A stretch of DNA of 35,510 nt, from positions 1-35,510 of the forward strand of contig CALJEJ010000024.1 of NCBI GenBank assembly GCA_938074745.1, written 5' to 3'. Under the pieces are notes generated by a model. That model was not told where the DNA came from. It did no database searches and worked only from the letters and a program-made list of their open reading frames with translations. The translations under genes and the position numbers were made by a program. The stretch is from an uncultured Endomicrobiia bacterium. Lineage in GTDB: Bacteria > Elusimicrobiota > Endomicrobiia > DTEH01. Shown piece by piece: positions 1 to 10,047 of the stretch (positions are counted from its first letter, which is position 1; every line of letters begins with the position of its first letter).

Positions 1-10
1 GAAATCAATT

Positions 11-1624
11 ATGAATGTTTTTAACAAATATGGAGATAGAAAAAACAGACACCATAACCGTCTAAGATTTCTTATCCAAGATATTTCTTGGGAAAAGTTT
101 GTAGAACTTTATAAAGAAGAATTAAAAAAGTTGAAAGATACAGAATATATCAGTTTAAGATTAGAAAATGGGCTGCCTTCACTACCTCAACTACAGTATG
201 GTAATTTGATAGGTTGTTCAGAAGATAATGTTTATAATTTGTTTTTGAAATACAACACAGCAGAACAAAAACAAAAAGGATACTACTTTGCACAGATAAG
301 AGTTCCGTTAGGCGAAGTTGACGCAAAACAACTTATAAGTTTGTCAGAAATTGTAAACGAAATACCTTATGTAATATTAAGAACTACACAAAGACAAAAT
401 ATTGTTGTTTCAAATATACCTTATAACAAAATGTTTTATGTTTATGAAAAAATAAAATCAACATTTACTGACTTTCTTTATCCTGAAACAGTTTTAGATG
501 TTATTTCTTGCAAAGCAGCAACAACTTGTAATTTAGGTATATGTAATGCCATAGATATGGCAAAAGAAATAATAAAAGAATTGAGTTCAAAAATAAATTT
601 AGATACGATTGATAAACTTAAAAATATAAGGATAAACATAAATGGCTGCCCTAACGCTTGTGGTCAACATCCAATAGGGACAATTTCTTTTTCAGGTTTA
701 GCAAGAAAAGTTTATGATAGGACAGTTCCTTTTTACAAGATACATTTTGGTGGAGAGATAAATGCTGAAAATACAAAACTTGCACAAGAAGTAGGTATTG
801 TTCCGGCACGTGTTGTGCCAAAATTGGTTTCAGAGTTGATAATAGATTTTAATGATAAACTTGAAGTATTAACTGTAAGTGAGCTTATAAAGAAATATTC
901 TTTTGTACCACAATATGATGAAGATAAAAGTTTTTATTTTGACTGGGGGAAAGACACTGAGTTTTCTTTGGATGGGCTTTCACAAGGTGAATGTGGTGCA
1001 GGAGTAATTGATATGATAGAATCAGATTTAGAATCAGCAAAACAATCACTACTTAAGGCAAAAGATAAAAACTTTGAAATACAAGAAATTAAAAATGCTT
1101 TAGTTTATTCAGCAAGAGCACTACTTGTTGTAAAAGGAGTTGACCCGAAAGATGAAAAAGAAGCAGTTACTTTTTTTGTTGAAAAGTTTATTAGTAGCGG
1201 TATTTGTGATACAAGGTTTGAAAATATAGTTGAATTTTATGAAAATTTAGTTCCAGGCAAAATTCAAAAAGAAGATGCATACAAATTTGTCTCAGATTTT
1301 TATAATGAAGTAAAAAATATTTATTCCTCAATGGATAGCAACTTTAATTTTCCAGAGAGGTTTAAACACGAACCACAAACCACTAACCACTATCCACTAT
1401 CAACTATAATTTACGATTTACGAGGTACACCGTGCCCAATAAATTATGTAAAAGCAAAACTTAAACTTGAAGAAATGCAGGTCGGAGATATATTAGAAAT
1501 TTATTTAGACGATGGTGCTCCTATACAAAATGTACCTAAAAGTTTACAAAATGATGGTCAGGAAATATTAGAAATTAAACAAGAACAAGATTTTTTTAAA
1601 GTTTTAGTAAAGAAAAAAGTATAA
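11..1624 (+). CDS. Siroheme/4Fe-4S nitrite/sulfite reductase-like protein with a C-terminal TusA (SirA)-like domain
   Basis: CKAATTCNLGIC and NGCPNACGQHPIG siroheme/Fe-S ligand motifs; C-terminal DLRGTPCPINYVKAKLKLEEMQVGDILEI is TusA-like. No in-frame stop in the 10 nt upstream, so the true start may lie outside the window. Confidence 0.85.
   Translation: MNVFNKYGDRKNRHHNRLRFLIQDISWEKFVELYKEELKKLKDTEYISLRLENGLPSLPQLQYGNLIGCSEDNVYNLFLKYNTAEQKQKGYYFAQIRVPLGEVDAKQLISLSEIVNEIPYVILRTTQRQNIVVSNIPYNKMFYVYEKIKSTFTDFLYPETVLDVISCKAATTCNLGICNAIDMAKEIIKELSSKINLDTIDKLKNIRININGCPNACGQHPIGTISFSGLARKVYDRTVPFYKIHFGGEINAENTKLAQEVGIVPARVVPKLVSELIIDFNDKLEVLTVSELIKKYSFVPQYDEDKSFYFDWGKDTEFSLDGLSQGECGAGVIDMIESDLESAKQSLLKAKDKNFEIQEIKNALVYSARALLVVKGVDPKDEKEAVTFFVEKFISSGICDTRFENIVEFYENLVPGKIQKEDAYKFVSDFYNEVKNIYSSMDSNFNFPERFKHEPQTTNHYPLSTIIYDLRGTPCPINYVKAKLKLEEMQVGDILEIYLDDGAPIQNVPKSLQNDGQEILEIKQEQDFFKVLVKKKV
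1372..1413. repeat. Period-7 repeat (variants of AACCACT) inside the sulfite reductase-TusA CDS
   Basis: gaaccac aaaccac taaccac tatccac tatcaac; encodes EPQTTNHYPLSTI in the linker before TusA. Confidence 0.8.
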
Positions 1625-1669
1625 AAAATTTTTTTATAAAATTAAAAAATTGCTGGAGGGTTAAAAAAG

Positions 1670-1879
1670 ATGGCTATAAAAATTTTAATAAATGGAAAAG
1701 AAGAACAAATAGAACAAGAAATTAGTATTTTAGAACTGTTAAAAAAGAAAAATATTCGTCCTGAAGTAGTAACTGTAGAGTTAAATGGTAAAATAATAAA
1801 TCGGCAAGATTATCAATCTACGGTTATTAAAGAAAACGATGTGATAGAATTTGTATTTTTTATGGGTGGCGGAAATTAA
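1670..1879 (+). CDS. ThiS-like ubiquitin-fold sulfur carrier protein, C-terminus MGGGN
   Basis: 69 aa, ThiS-like pattern (INGK...LLKKKNI...VELNGKIINRQDY...DVIEFVFFMGGGN); RBS ggaggg upstream. Confidence 0.8.
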   Translation: MAIKILINGKEEQIEQEISILELLKKKNIRPEVVTVELNGKIINRQDYQSTVIKENDVIEFVFFMGGGN

Positions 1880-1938
1880 TGAAAATTGTAAAATGTTTAA
1901 AATTTATTGTTTAACCAATTAGGAACCTGGAGGATACT

Positions 1939-2898
1939 ATGAATAGTAGTGAGAACAAATTAAAAAAATGTGGTGCAAAAATAGCAGATAATGTGTTAGA
2001 GTTAATTTTTAACACACCTATAGTAAAATTAAACAAAATTGTAGAAAAGGATATGGCAGAAATTTATGCTAAATTAGAGATGTTTAATCCTGGTGGTAGT
2101 GTAAAAGATAGGATTGCTTTTTCTATGATTGAAGATGCAGAAAAGAAAGGTATAATAAAACCAGGAGCAACAATCATAGAACCTACTTCAGGAAATACAG
2201 GTATAGGGTTAGCAATGGTTTGTGCAGTAAAAGGTTATAGATGTATTTTAACAATGCCAGAATCTATGAGTTTAGAAAGAATATATATTTTAAAATCTTA
2301 CGGTGCAGAAGTAGTTTTAACACCTGCAATTGAAGGTATGGAAGGTGCTATAAAAAAGGCTAAGGAAATACTAAAAAAAACAAAAAATGCGTTTATGCCA
2401 CAACAGTTCTCTAACTCTGCAAACCCTAAAATACATCGTGAAACTACAGCAAACGAAATACTTGAAGCTATGCAGAACAAAATAGACGCGTTTGTTGCTG
2501 GTGTTGGCACTGGTGGAACAATTACAGGTGTTGGCGAAGTTCTTAAGAAAAAAGTTCAAAATATAAAAATAGTTGCAGTTGAACCTGCAAGTTCTGCAGT
2601 CCTTTCAGGAAAACCACCGGGTCCACATAAAATTCAAGGTATAGGTGCAGGATTTATCCCTGAGATACTTAATCGCGAAGTAATTGATGAAATTATTACT
2701 GTAGAAGATAATGAAGCATTCCAAACTTCTAAGTTATTAGCAAAACAAGAAGGACTATTTGTAGGTATATCTTCTGGTGCAGCATGTTTTGCTGCACTTA
2801 AAGTAGCGAAAAATTTAGGTAAAGGTAAACGTATAGTTGTAATTTTCCCAGACACTGGCGAAAGATATTTCAGTATAGAACAGTATTTTACTGCGTAA
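1939..2898 (+). CDS. PLP-dependent cysteine synthase (CysK/CysM family)
   Basis: [28 protein letters not shown] and [13 protein letters not shown] motifs; RBS ggagg. Confidence 0.9.
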   Translation: MNSSENKLKKCGAKIADNVLELIFNTPIVKLNKIVEKDMAEIYAKLEMFNPGGSVKDRIAFSMIEDAEKKGIIKPGATIIEPTSGNTGIGLAMVCAVKGYRCILTMPESMSLERIYILKSYGAEVVLTPAIEGMEGAIKKAKEILKKTKNAFMPQQFSNSANPKIHRETTANEILEAMQNKIDAFVAGVGTGGTITGVGEVLKKKVQNIKIVAVEPASSAVLSGKPPGPHKIQGIGAGFIPEILNREVIDEIITVEDNEAFQTSKLLAKQEGLFVGISSGAACFAALKVAKNLGKGKRIVVIFPDTGERYFSIEQYFTA

Positions 2899-3297
2899 GG
2901 AGTAGAGGCTTTAGCCTCGTAGGAGTAGAGGCTTTAGCCTCGTGGAAATAGAACGTCGGAGTTCGTATAGAAATTATAAAAGTTGGAGTAGAGCGTTTAC
3001 GCTTGTTAAAACGGAGTAGAGCCTTCATGCTCGTAGGAGTAGAGGCTTTAGCCTCGTGGGAATATAGGCTTTAGCCTCGTAGAGTAAAATTTATATAATT
3101 AACGAGCCTAAAGGCTCTACTCCTAACGAACTTAAAGGTAAGAATGCCTATTGAAATTCTTGGAGTAGAGGCTTTAGCCTCGTGGGAATAATAGGCTTTA
3201 GCCTCGTAGAGTAAAATTTATATAATTAACGAGCCTAAAGGCTCTACTCCTGAAGGCTCTACTTTAGACGAGCCTGAAGGCTCTACTCCTAAATTAT
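2898..3297. repeat. Intergenic cluster of about 22-bp palindromic elements (GGAGTAGAGGCTTTAGCCTCGT and its reverse complement), including an 89/90-bp direct duplication
   Basis: Multiple direct and inverted copies between cysK and the thrC-like gene; the unit folds as GAGGCTTTAGCCTC. Confidence 0.95.
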
Positions 3298-3314
3298 TAA
3301 TGGAGGGTTAAAGT

Positions 3315-4589
3315 ATGTATACTAAAGGATTAAAATGTAGAGAATGTGGTAGGGAATATCCTAAGGAACCACTTTATGTATGCGAATATTGTTTTGGACC
3401 ATTGGAAGTAAATTATGACTATTCTAAAATAAAAAAGAAGCTGAGCAAAGAACTGATTGCTTCCCGTCAGAAAAATTTATGGAGATATAGAGAATTATTG
3501 CCTATTGATGGTGAACCAATAGCTGGGTTACAATCAGGATTTACTCCGTTAGTTAAAGCAAACAATTTAGCTAAAGAGTTAGGTGTAAAAGAACTATATA
3601 TTAAAGATGATTCAGTATGTCATCCTACACTTTCTTTCAAAGACAGAGTAGTTTCAGTAGCAATATCAAAATCAAAAGAATTTGGGTTTGATACAGTTGC
3701 TTGTGCATCTACTGGAAATTTAGCAAATTCAGTTGCATCCCAAGCAGCTCAGGCAAAAATGAACTGTTTTGTTTTTATACCTGCAGATTTAGAGTTAGGC
3801 AAAGTTGTTGCCTCACTTATTTACGCACCAAAAGTTGTAGCAGTTGAAGGTAATTATGATGAAGTAAACCGTCTTTGTACAGAAATAGCAAACAAATATA
3901 AATGGGCATTTGTTAACATAAACATTCGTCCATATTATGCTGAAGGGTCAAAGACATATATATACGAAATTGTAGAACAGTTAGGTTGGCGTGCACCGGA
4001 TAATATTGTAGTTCCTGTTGCTGGCGGTTCTTTAATTTCAAAAATTTGGAAAGGACTGAAAGAATTGAAAATGCTTGGTTTTATTGATGAACCAAACGAC
4101 ACTAAAGGGTCTACTTTGGAATTAGAACATTTACGCCCATCTACAAAAATCTATGCTGCACAAGCAAAAGGTTGTTCTCCTGTAGTTACTGCAATAAAAG
4201 AAAATAACGAAATCATCAAACCAGTAAAACCAAAAACAATTGCAAAATCGCTTGCAATAGGGAACCCTGCTGATGGATATTACGCATTTAAGACAGTTAT
4301 AGAAAGTGGTGGTTGGGCTGAAGATGTAACTGATGAAGAAATAGTTGAAGGAATAAAATTGTTAGCTCGTACTGAAGGTATATTTACTGAAACTGCAGGC
4401 GGGGTAACTGTTGCTGTAACTAAAAAACTTATACAACAAGGTAGAATAAAAAAAGATGAATTGACAGTTATTTCAATCACAGGTAACGGATTAAAAACTC
4501 AAGAAGCTGTATCGTCAAAACTTGATACAATTATAAAAATTAAACCTAACTTAAATTCGTTTGAGAACGAAATAAAAAATATTAGCTGA
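3315..4589 (+). CDS. Threonine synthase-like PLP enzyme with N-terminal zinc-ribbon
   Basis: [19 protein letters not shown] ribbon, [34 protein letters not shown] motifs; RBS ggaggg. Confidence 0.8.
   Translation: MYTKGLKCRECGREYPKEPLYVCEYCFGPLEVNYDYSKIKKKLSKELIASRQKNLWRYRELLPIDGEPIAGLQSGFTPLVKANNLAKELGVKELYIKDDSVCHPTLSFKDRVVSVAISKSKEFGFDTVACASTGNLANSVASQAAQAKMNCFVFIPADLELGKVVASLIYAPKVVAVEGNYDEVNRLCTEIANKYKWAFVNINIRPYYAEGSKTYIYEIVEQLGWRAPDNIVVPVAGGSLISKIWKGLKELKMLGFIDEPNDTKGSTLELEHLRPSTKIYAAQAKGCSPVVTAIKENNEIIKPVKPKTIAKSLAIGNPADGYYAFKTVIESGGWAEDVTDEEIVEGIKLLARTEGIFTETAGGVTVAVTKKLIQQGRIKKDELTVISITGNGLKTQEAVSSKLDTIIKIKPNLNSFENEIKNIS
4095..4120. repeat. Degenerate hairpin element inside the thrC-like CDS
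   Basis: aacgacactaaagggtctactttgga resembles the reverse complement of GGAGTAGA-CCCTTTAGGG-TCGTT. Confidence 0.65.
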
Positions 4590-4602
4590 AAGGAGATTAA
4601 TC

Positions 4603-5676
4603 ATGAGTATAAAAGTAAGAATACCAACACCACTACAAAAATTAACTAATAACCAAGTTGAAGTTGAATGTGAAGCAAAAAATATTAAAGAATTGATTGA
4701 AAATCTTGACAAAAAATATCCAGGTATTAAAGAAAGACTTTGTGATGAGAAAGGCAATTTACGACGGTTCATAAACTTTTTCGTCAACGATAAAGATATA
4801 AGATTTTTAGATGGAGAACAAACAGAACTTAAAGATGGCGATGTTGTATCTATAATTCCAGCGATTGCAGGTGGGACAGAACTTACCGAACAACAGATTG
4901 AACGATATAGTCGTCAAATAATATTGCCTGAAATTGGTGGTAGTGGACAAAAAAAATTATTAAATGCCAAAGTATTAATTATAGGTTGTGGTGGGTTAGG
5001 TTCACCTTGTGCATATTATTTAGCATCTGCAGGTGTGGGTAAAATTGGGTTAGTTGATTCTGACAAAGTTGAACTGAACAATCTACAACGACAAATTTTA
5101 CATTTTACAAAAGATGTAGGAAGACAAAAAACAGAATCAGCTAAAGAAAAATTAAATTCTATCAATCCTGATGTTGAAGTAGTAACTTATCCAGTTAGAA
5201 TTACTTCACAGAATATAATGGATATTATTAAAGATTATGATATAATAGTTGATGGAAGTGACAACTTCCCAACCAGATATTTAGTAAACGATGCCTGTGT
5301 TTTGTCTAACAAACCGTTAGTACATGCAGGAATATTAAGGTTTGAAGGACAAGCAACTACGATTGTCCCTTACAAAGGTCCATGTTATCGTTGTATTTTT
5401 CAAGAACCGCCTCCGCCAGGGATGGTACCTTCATGTCAAGAGGCAGGTATATTAGGAGTAGTAGCTGGAATTCTTGGTGTGATCCAAGCCACTGAAGTTA
5501 TAAAATATATCTTAGGCAAGGGCGAACTTTTAGTTTCTAAACTACTTGTATTTAACGCTTTAGAAATGAGTTTTAGAAAACTTAGTATACAAAAAAATAA
5601 TGATTGTCCAATTTGTGGAGATAAACCTACAATAAAAGAACTTATTGATTATGAACAATTTTGTCAAGTTCGTTAA
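4603..5676 (+). CDS. CysO/MoaD-like sulfur carrier domain fused to MoeB/ThiF-family E1 adenylyltransferase
   Basis: N-terminal ubiquitin fold ending [10 protein letters not shown] directly followed by [23 protein letters not shown]1 [19 protein letters not shown]; Zn motifs CYRC and CPIC. Confidence 0.9.
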   Translation: MSIKVRIPTPLQKLTNNQVEVECEAKNIKELIENLDKKYPGIKERLCDEKGNLRRFINFFVNDKDIRFLDGEQTELKDGDVVSIIPAIAGGTELTEQQIERYSRQIILPEIGGSGQKKLLNAKVLIIGCGGLGSPCAYYLASAGVGKIGLVDSDKVELNNLQRQILHFTKDVGRQKTESAKEKLNSINPDVEVVTYPVRITSQNIMDIIKDYDIIVDGSDNFPTRYLVNDACVLSNKPLVHAGILRFEGQATTIVPYKGPCYRCIFQEPPPPGMVPSCQEAGILGVVAGILGVIQATEVIKYILGKGELLVSKLLVFNALEMSFRKLSIQKNNDCPICGDKPTIKELIDYEQFCQVR

Positions 5677-5697
5677 AACTACAGGAGGTTATTGTTT

Positions 5698-5952
5698 ATG
5701 GTTAAGAAAAAATTAGTAAAAAAAGTTGTAAAATTAGTTTTTCCACAAGAGTTGATTAAAGAACCTGTGACGTTTAAAATGGCAAAAAAGTACGATATAA
5801 TTCCTAACATTCGTCGGGCAAAAGTTACAGAAACAACAGGAGAATTAGTCCTTGAATTAGAAGGTGAAGAAAAAAATATAGAAAAAGGTATTAAGTATTT
5901 GATAAAATTAGGTGTTGATGTTGAACCTATTGAAGGAGATATTGTTGATTAG
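5698..5952 (+). CDS. NIL domain-like small protein
   Basis: KKLVKKVVKLVFPQELIKEPVTFKMAKKYDIIPNIRRAKVT...; RBS aggagg supports ATG at 5698 rather than the TTG at 5692. Confidence 0.7.
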   Translation: MVKKKLVKKVVKLVFPQELIKEPVTFKMAKKYDIIPNIRRAKVTETTGELVLELEGEEKNIEKGIKYLIKLGVDVEPIEGDIVD

Positions 5953-5990
5953 TTTTTATGGTAAAGCTTAATGTATAAGGTAAACTTAAA

Positions 5991-7393
5991 ATGAGTTCAC
6001 AAGGTTGGATTTTAATCAGTGTAGTTTTTTATATGTCTGTTATGGTTTTGATAGGATTTTTATCAAGTAGATTAATAAAAGATACGCTTGATTACATTGT
6101 AGCTGGTAGACGGCTAGGTATTGTGTTGTCTGTAGGGACAATTTTTGCTACATGGTTTGGTGCTGAAACATGTATGGGTTCGGCTAACACTGCGTATGAA
6201 AAAGGTATTCTTGGTATAATTGCAGACCCGTTTGGTGCTGGGTTGTGTTTGTTGATAGCAATTTTTTTTGTTGGGATTCTATATAAAGCCAACATAAAGA
6301 CAATAATAGATTTTTTGAGATTAAATTTGGCAAAGATGCTGGAGTTTGGTTTTCTGTGTTTTATATTCCATCATATATAGGTTGGGTTGGTGCACAGATG
6401 TTAGCATTAGGGACAATTTTACATTCATTAGTTGGTATACCAATAAATACAGCGATAATTATTTCTGCATTTGTTGTGATATTATATACATATTATGGAG
6501 GGATGTGGTCAGTAACAATCACAGATTTTATACAGGCTTTAATTTTAATTTTTTGTTTTGTGGTTCTTTTAATAAAAGTTTATACAGTTTGTGGTGACGA
6601 GATATTAAAATCAATACCTCAGGATAAATTTCAGTTTTATCCAAAAGGAGGCGATTTTTCGTCATGGCTGGGATATTTTGAATCATGGATAATTGTTGGT
6701 TTAGGTTCGTTACCAGCACAGGATTTAGTTGGAAGAATCCTTTCAGCAAGAAATGTTAAAACAGCAAGAGTAGCACTATTTGTTTCAGCAATATTGTATT
6801 GGACAGTTGGAAGTATTCCTGTCTTATGTGGCATCTTTGCTGGCAAAATATTTAAAGAAATAACACCTAACGGTGTTTTGATTGATTTAGCAATGAAATA
6901 TTTTTCTTTACCATTGATAGGGATAATGGTTGGCGGGTTGGTTTCAGCAATAATGAGTTCTGTTGATTCAGCCTTACTTGCTCCAGCAAGTATTATTGGA
7001 AACAATTTAATACCACCCATACTTGGCAAAAAATTAACAGAGAAACAAAAGTTGTTCTTATGTAAAGTTTCAGTACCGATCGTTGGATTTTTTTCACTTC
7101 TTATTGCGCTGTATTTTAAAGATATTTATCAGTTATGTTTAGAATCATGGACTGTACTACTTGTTTCTGTTACAGCAGCAATGATTTACGCTGCGTTAAC
7201 AAAGAGAGCCTTTTCATTAGTTGCTATATTAGCCTCAATTTTTGGAGTAGTTGATTGTATATTCTTAAGCAAAACCTCATATGTTTTACCTAATAAACTT
7301 GGTGGTTTTTTAGTAAGTATTATTACAATTTTTATCTTTCATTTTGTTTTCAAACTATTTAAATTTCCCCCACCCACACGTTATGAAATTTAA
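5991..7393 (+). pseudogene. Sodium:solute symporter (SSS family), interrupted by a frameshift
   Basis: ORFs 5991..6380 (frame 3) and 6356..7393 (frame 2) are N- and C-terminal parts of one SSS protein; adding one T to the T6 tract at 6311-6316 restores IIDFFEIKFGKDAGVWFSVFYIPSYIGWVGAQML. Confidence 0.8.
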
Positions 7394-7459
7394 GAGTTTT
7401 TTTGATACTAATAAATATAAAAAGAACAAAATTATTCAGAAAGGAGGAAATTTTAAAAA

Positions 7460-8254
7460 ATGACAAACAAAATATTTTCTCAAGTCGGTGAAAAAGAAGT
7501 TACAAGAGCTATTGTTAACGAGTTTGCAAAACAGTTTTCTGAATATGTAGAAAGTGATTGTATAATTGTTGGCGCAGGGCCTGCAGGATTAATGGCAGCA
7601 AGAGAGTTAGCAAAGAAAAAATTAAAAGTGTTAGTTATTGAACGGAACAACTATTTAGGTGGCGGGTTCTGGATAGGCGGATATTTGATGAACAAAGTTA
7701 CTGTGAGAGCACCTGCACAGGAAATACTTGAAGAATTAGGTGTGCCTTACCAAGAATTTACAAAAGGTTTATATGTTGCTGATGGTCCACATGCATGTTC
7801 AAAACTAATAGCCTCTGCTTGTGATGCTGGAGTAAAATTTGCCAATATGACTGTATTTGACGATGTTGTATTAAAAGAAAAAAATCGTGTAGCAGGTGTT
7901 GTTGTCAACTGGACACCTGTACAAGCATTACCAAGAGAGATTACCTGTGTAGACCCAGTAGCTTTAGAATCAAAAATAGTTGTTGATGCTACAGGACATG
8001 ATGCTGTTGTAGTAAGAAAATTATCAGAACGAGGAATAATCAAAATTGCTGGTTTTGGAGCAATGTGGGTAGAAATGTCAGAAGATTTGGTAGTAGAACA
8101 TACTTCCGAAGTTCATCCTGGTTTAGTTGTTTGTGGTATGTCAGTAACTACAACTTACGGTCTTCCAAGAATGGGACCAACATTCGGTGCGATGTTGCTT
8201 TCAGGTAAAAAAGCAGCAGAAATTGTTGAAAAATTGATCTTCAGTAAACCATAA
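7460..8254 (+). CDS. thi4: Thi4-family thiazole synthase / ribose-1,5-bisphosphate isomerase-like
   Basis: [74 protein letters not shown] aaggagg. Confidence 0.85.
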   Translation: MTNKIFSQVGEKEVTRAIVNEFAKQFSEYVESDCIIVGAGPAGLMAARELAKKKLKVLVIERNNYLGGGFWIGGYLMNKVTVRAPAQEILEELGVPYQEFTKGLYVADGPHACSKLIASACDAGVKFANMTVFDDVVLKEKNRVAGVVVNWTPVQALPREITCVDPVALESKIVVDATGHDAVVVRKLSERGIIKIAGFGAMWVEMSEDLVVEHTSEVHPGLVVCGMSVTTTYGLPRMGPTFGAMLLSGKKAAEIVEKLIFSKP

Positions 8255-8274
8255 TTTATATACGAAAAATTTGG

Positions 8275-9087
8275 ATGCATGTCCCATCTTTTATTTATCT
8301 ATATGACGGCGGAAAAACAGAAAGTTTGGATTTGAACGAAATTTCTGTATATCTCAAAAATATATTCAAAAAAACTGAAGTTCAAATAAGAAAGGAATTT
8401 ATAGAATATTGTATTTCAAATCTAAGTTCTGAAGAAAAAGAAAAGTTGATAGATAATCTAGCCAGAGAAATATCTAAAATTAAAATCAGAAAAATAGAAC
8501 ATAAAAATCTAAAATTTGAACCTTTACAAGGCGAGATTGAATACGAGAAAAAAAGATTGTCCAGCCCTGAAAATAAATCATTCGGTATTTTATATGACGG
8601 TTTTGAACTTATAACAATTCTTTCTAAATTAATTCCCAAAGAAGAGACAGATTTTAACCATTGTCACATTATTTTTACTAACCAACTTTTTGCCACATGG
8701 GATGAAGAAGATATGAGATATCATGCCCGAGTAAGTATCTATAGTTTTCCATCAATTATTTCAACCACAGGTATAGTAGAAGCCCCAGCAAGACCAAGAG
8801 AGTTCTATTTAAAAAAACAATTAGGAGTTGATATTTATACTCTTAAAGAAGAATTCAAAGATAGATTTATTGACTATGATGACCCACGGATGACAGAAGT
8901 AATGAAAGGATATGTTCTACAAGCAATATTTTATCACATCACAGGAAATCCTTTTTGTGAAGATAAGAATTGTAGACTTTATAATGCTCACTGGCAGGAG
9001 GAAGTAATTCAGACACAATTAAACAACAAAAACGAATTTTGTCAAAAACATCAAGAGATTATAAATCAAATCAGAAAAGATGAATAA
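8275..9087 (+). CDS. Conserved protein of unknown function (possibly DUF6775-like)
   Basis: FNHCHIIFTNQLFATWDEEDMRYHARVSIYSFPSIISTTGIVEAPARPREFY; Cys-rich C-terminus FCEDKNCRLYNAHWQ. DUF name recalled from memory only. Confidence 0.55.
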   Translation: MHVPSFIYLYDGGKTESLDLNEISVYLKNIFKKTEVQIRKEFIEYCISNLSSEEKEKLIDNLAREISKIKIRKIEHKNLKFEPLQGEIEYEKKRLSSPENKSFGILYDGFELITILSKLIPKEETDFNHCHIIFTNQLFATWDEEDMRYHARVSIYSFPSIISTTGIVEAPARPREFYLKKQLGVDIYTLKEEFKDRFIDYDDPRMTEVMKGYVLQAIFYHITGNPFCEDKNCRLYNAHWQEEVIQTQLNNKNEFCQKHQEIINQIRKDE

Positions 9088-9997
9088 AAAATTAATACTT
9101 TACTTTTTAGTTCTTGCTATCATAAATTTTTCGAACTGCAACAAGAAAAAAGAGGTTAAAAATATCAATTTGTCAGAACCTGCAGAAAAAATAGAAACAA
9201 AAATTCCTCAAGATGCAATAAATGTAGGCATTGGTGCAATTGTTTCTCCTAAGGAAGGATTTCTTTATTATAAAGAATTGTTAGATTACATTAGTAAAAA
9301 AATTTCAAAACCGATAGTTCTAAAACAAGGAAGATATGAAGAAATAAACCGTTTACTTAAATCTAACCAGATTGACCTTGCATTTATCTGCAGTGGTGCG
9401 TATGTAGAACTGCAAAAAGCTGCACAGGTAGAACTACTTGTGGCTCCTTTGGTAAATAACAAACCAGAGTATTATTCTTATATTATTGTCCATAGAGATA
9501 GTGAAATTGAAAACTTTTCAGACCTTAAAGGGAAGAGTTTTGCTTTTGTCGATCCGTTATCTAATTCTGGATATTTATTTCCTGTGTATTTAGTTGCTAA
9601 AAAAGGTAAAACTTATCAGAACTATTTTTCACGGACTATTTTCACATATAGTCATGACAATTCAATCATTGCAGTAGCAGAAAAGTTAATAGACGCAGCA
9701 GCAGTGGACAGTTTAATATACAACTGGCTTTCTGAAACAAATCCTGAACTTGTGTCAAAAACAAAAATTATTTTAACTTCGCCACCGTTCGGTATCCCGC
9801 CAGTTGTAGTACATAAAAATTTTAATTTAAAAAAAGAAATTAAAAAAATATTTCTGGAATTAGATAAAGAAGACGAGGGTAAAAAAATTCTTGCTAAATT
9901 AAGAATTGATAAATTTATATCTCCTGATGACAAAATATATGATTTTATCCGAGAAATGAAAATTAAAGTGAATGAGTTACAAAGATTAAATGAATGA
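9080..9997 (+). CDS. PhnD-like periplasmic substrate-binding lipoprotein
   Basis: Lipobox-like NFSNC after a signal peptide; VGIGAIVSPKEGFLYYKELLDYISKKISKPIVL...NQIDLAFICSGAYVE...DLKGKSFAFVDPLSNSGYLFP. Confidence 0.8.
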   Translation: MNKKLILYFLVLAIINFSNCNKKKEVKNINLSEPAEKIETKIPQDAINVGIGAIVSPKEGFLYYKELLDYISKKISKPIVLKQGRYEEINRLLKSNQIDLAFICSGAYVELQKAAQVELLVAPLVNNKPEYYSYIIVHRDSEIENFSDLKGKSFAFVDPLSNSGYLFPVYLVAKKGKTYQNYFSRTIFTYSHDNSIIAVAEKLIDAAAVDSLIYNWLSETNPELVSKTKIILTSPPFGIPPVVVHKNFNLKKEIKKIFLELDKEDEGKKILAKLRIDKFISPDDKIYDFIREMKIKVNELQRLNE

Positions 9998-10047
9998 TTA
10001 CTTTTAATCGTTGTAATCGTATTTCATGAATCGCAGTAATCAAAATA

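Noticed and set aside
2898-3297. Possible CRISPR array
   Set aside because: Units occur in both orientations with irregular spacing, are self-complementary, and also lie inside coding genes; no unique regular spacers and no cas genes.
6346-6597. + strand ORF 6346..6597 (83 aa)
   Set aside because: Out-of-frame reading of the symporter gene; low-complexity aromatic/Cys-rich translation, no family signature.
6637-7029. Antisense ORFs (for example 6637..7029, 7747..8043, 16878..17300, 20011..20541, all - strand)
   Set aside because: They lie fully opposite well-supported conserved genes, have no recognisable motifs and look like shadow ORFs.
7394-7459. TPP riboswitch upstream of thi4
   Set aside because: No CUGAGA-type core or long structured leader visible in the short AT-rich spacer.
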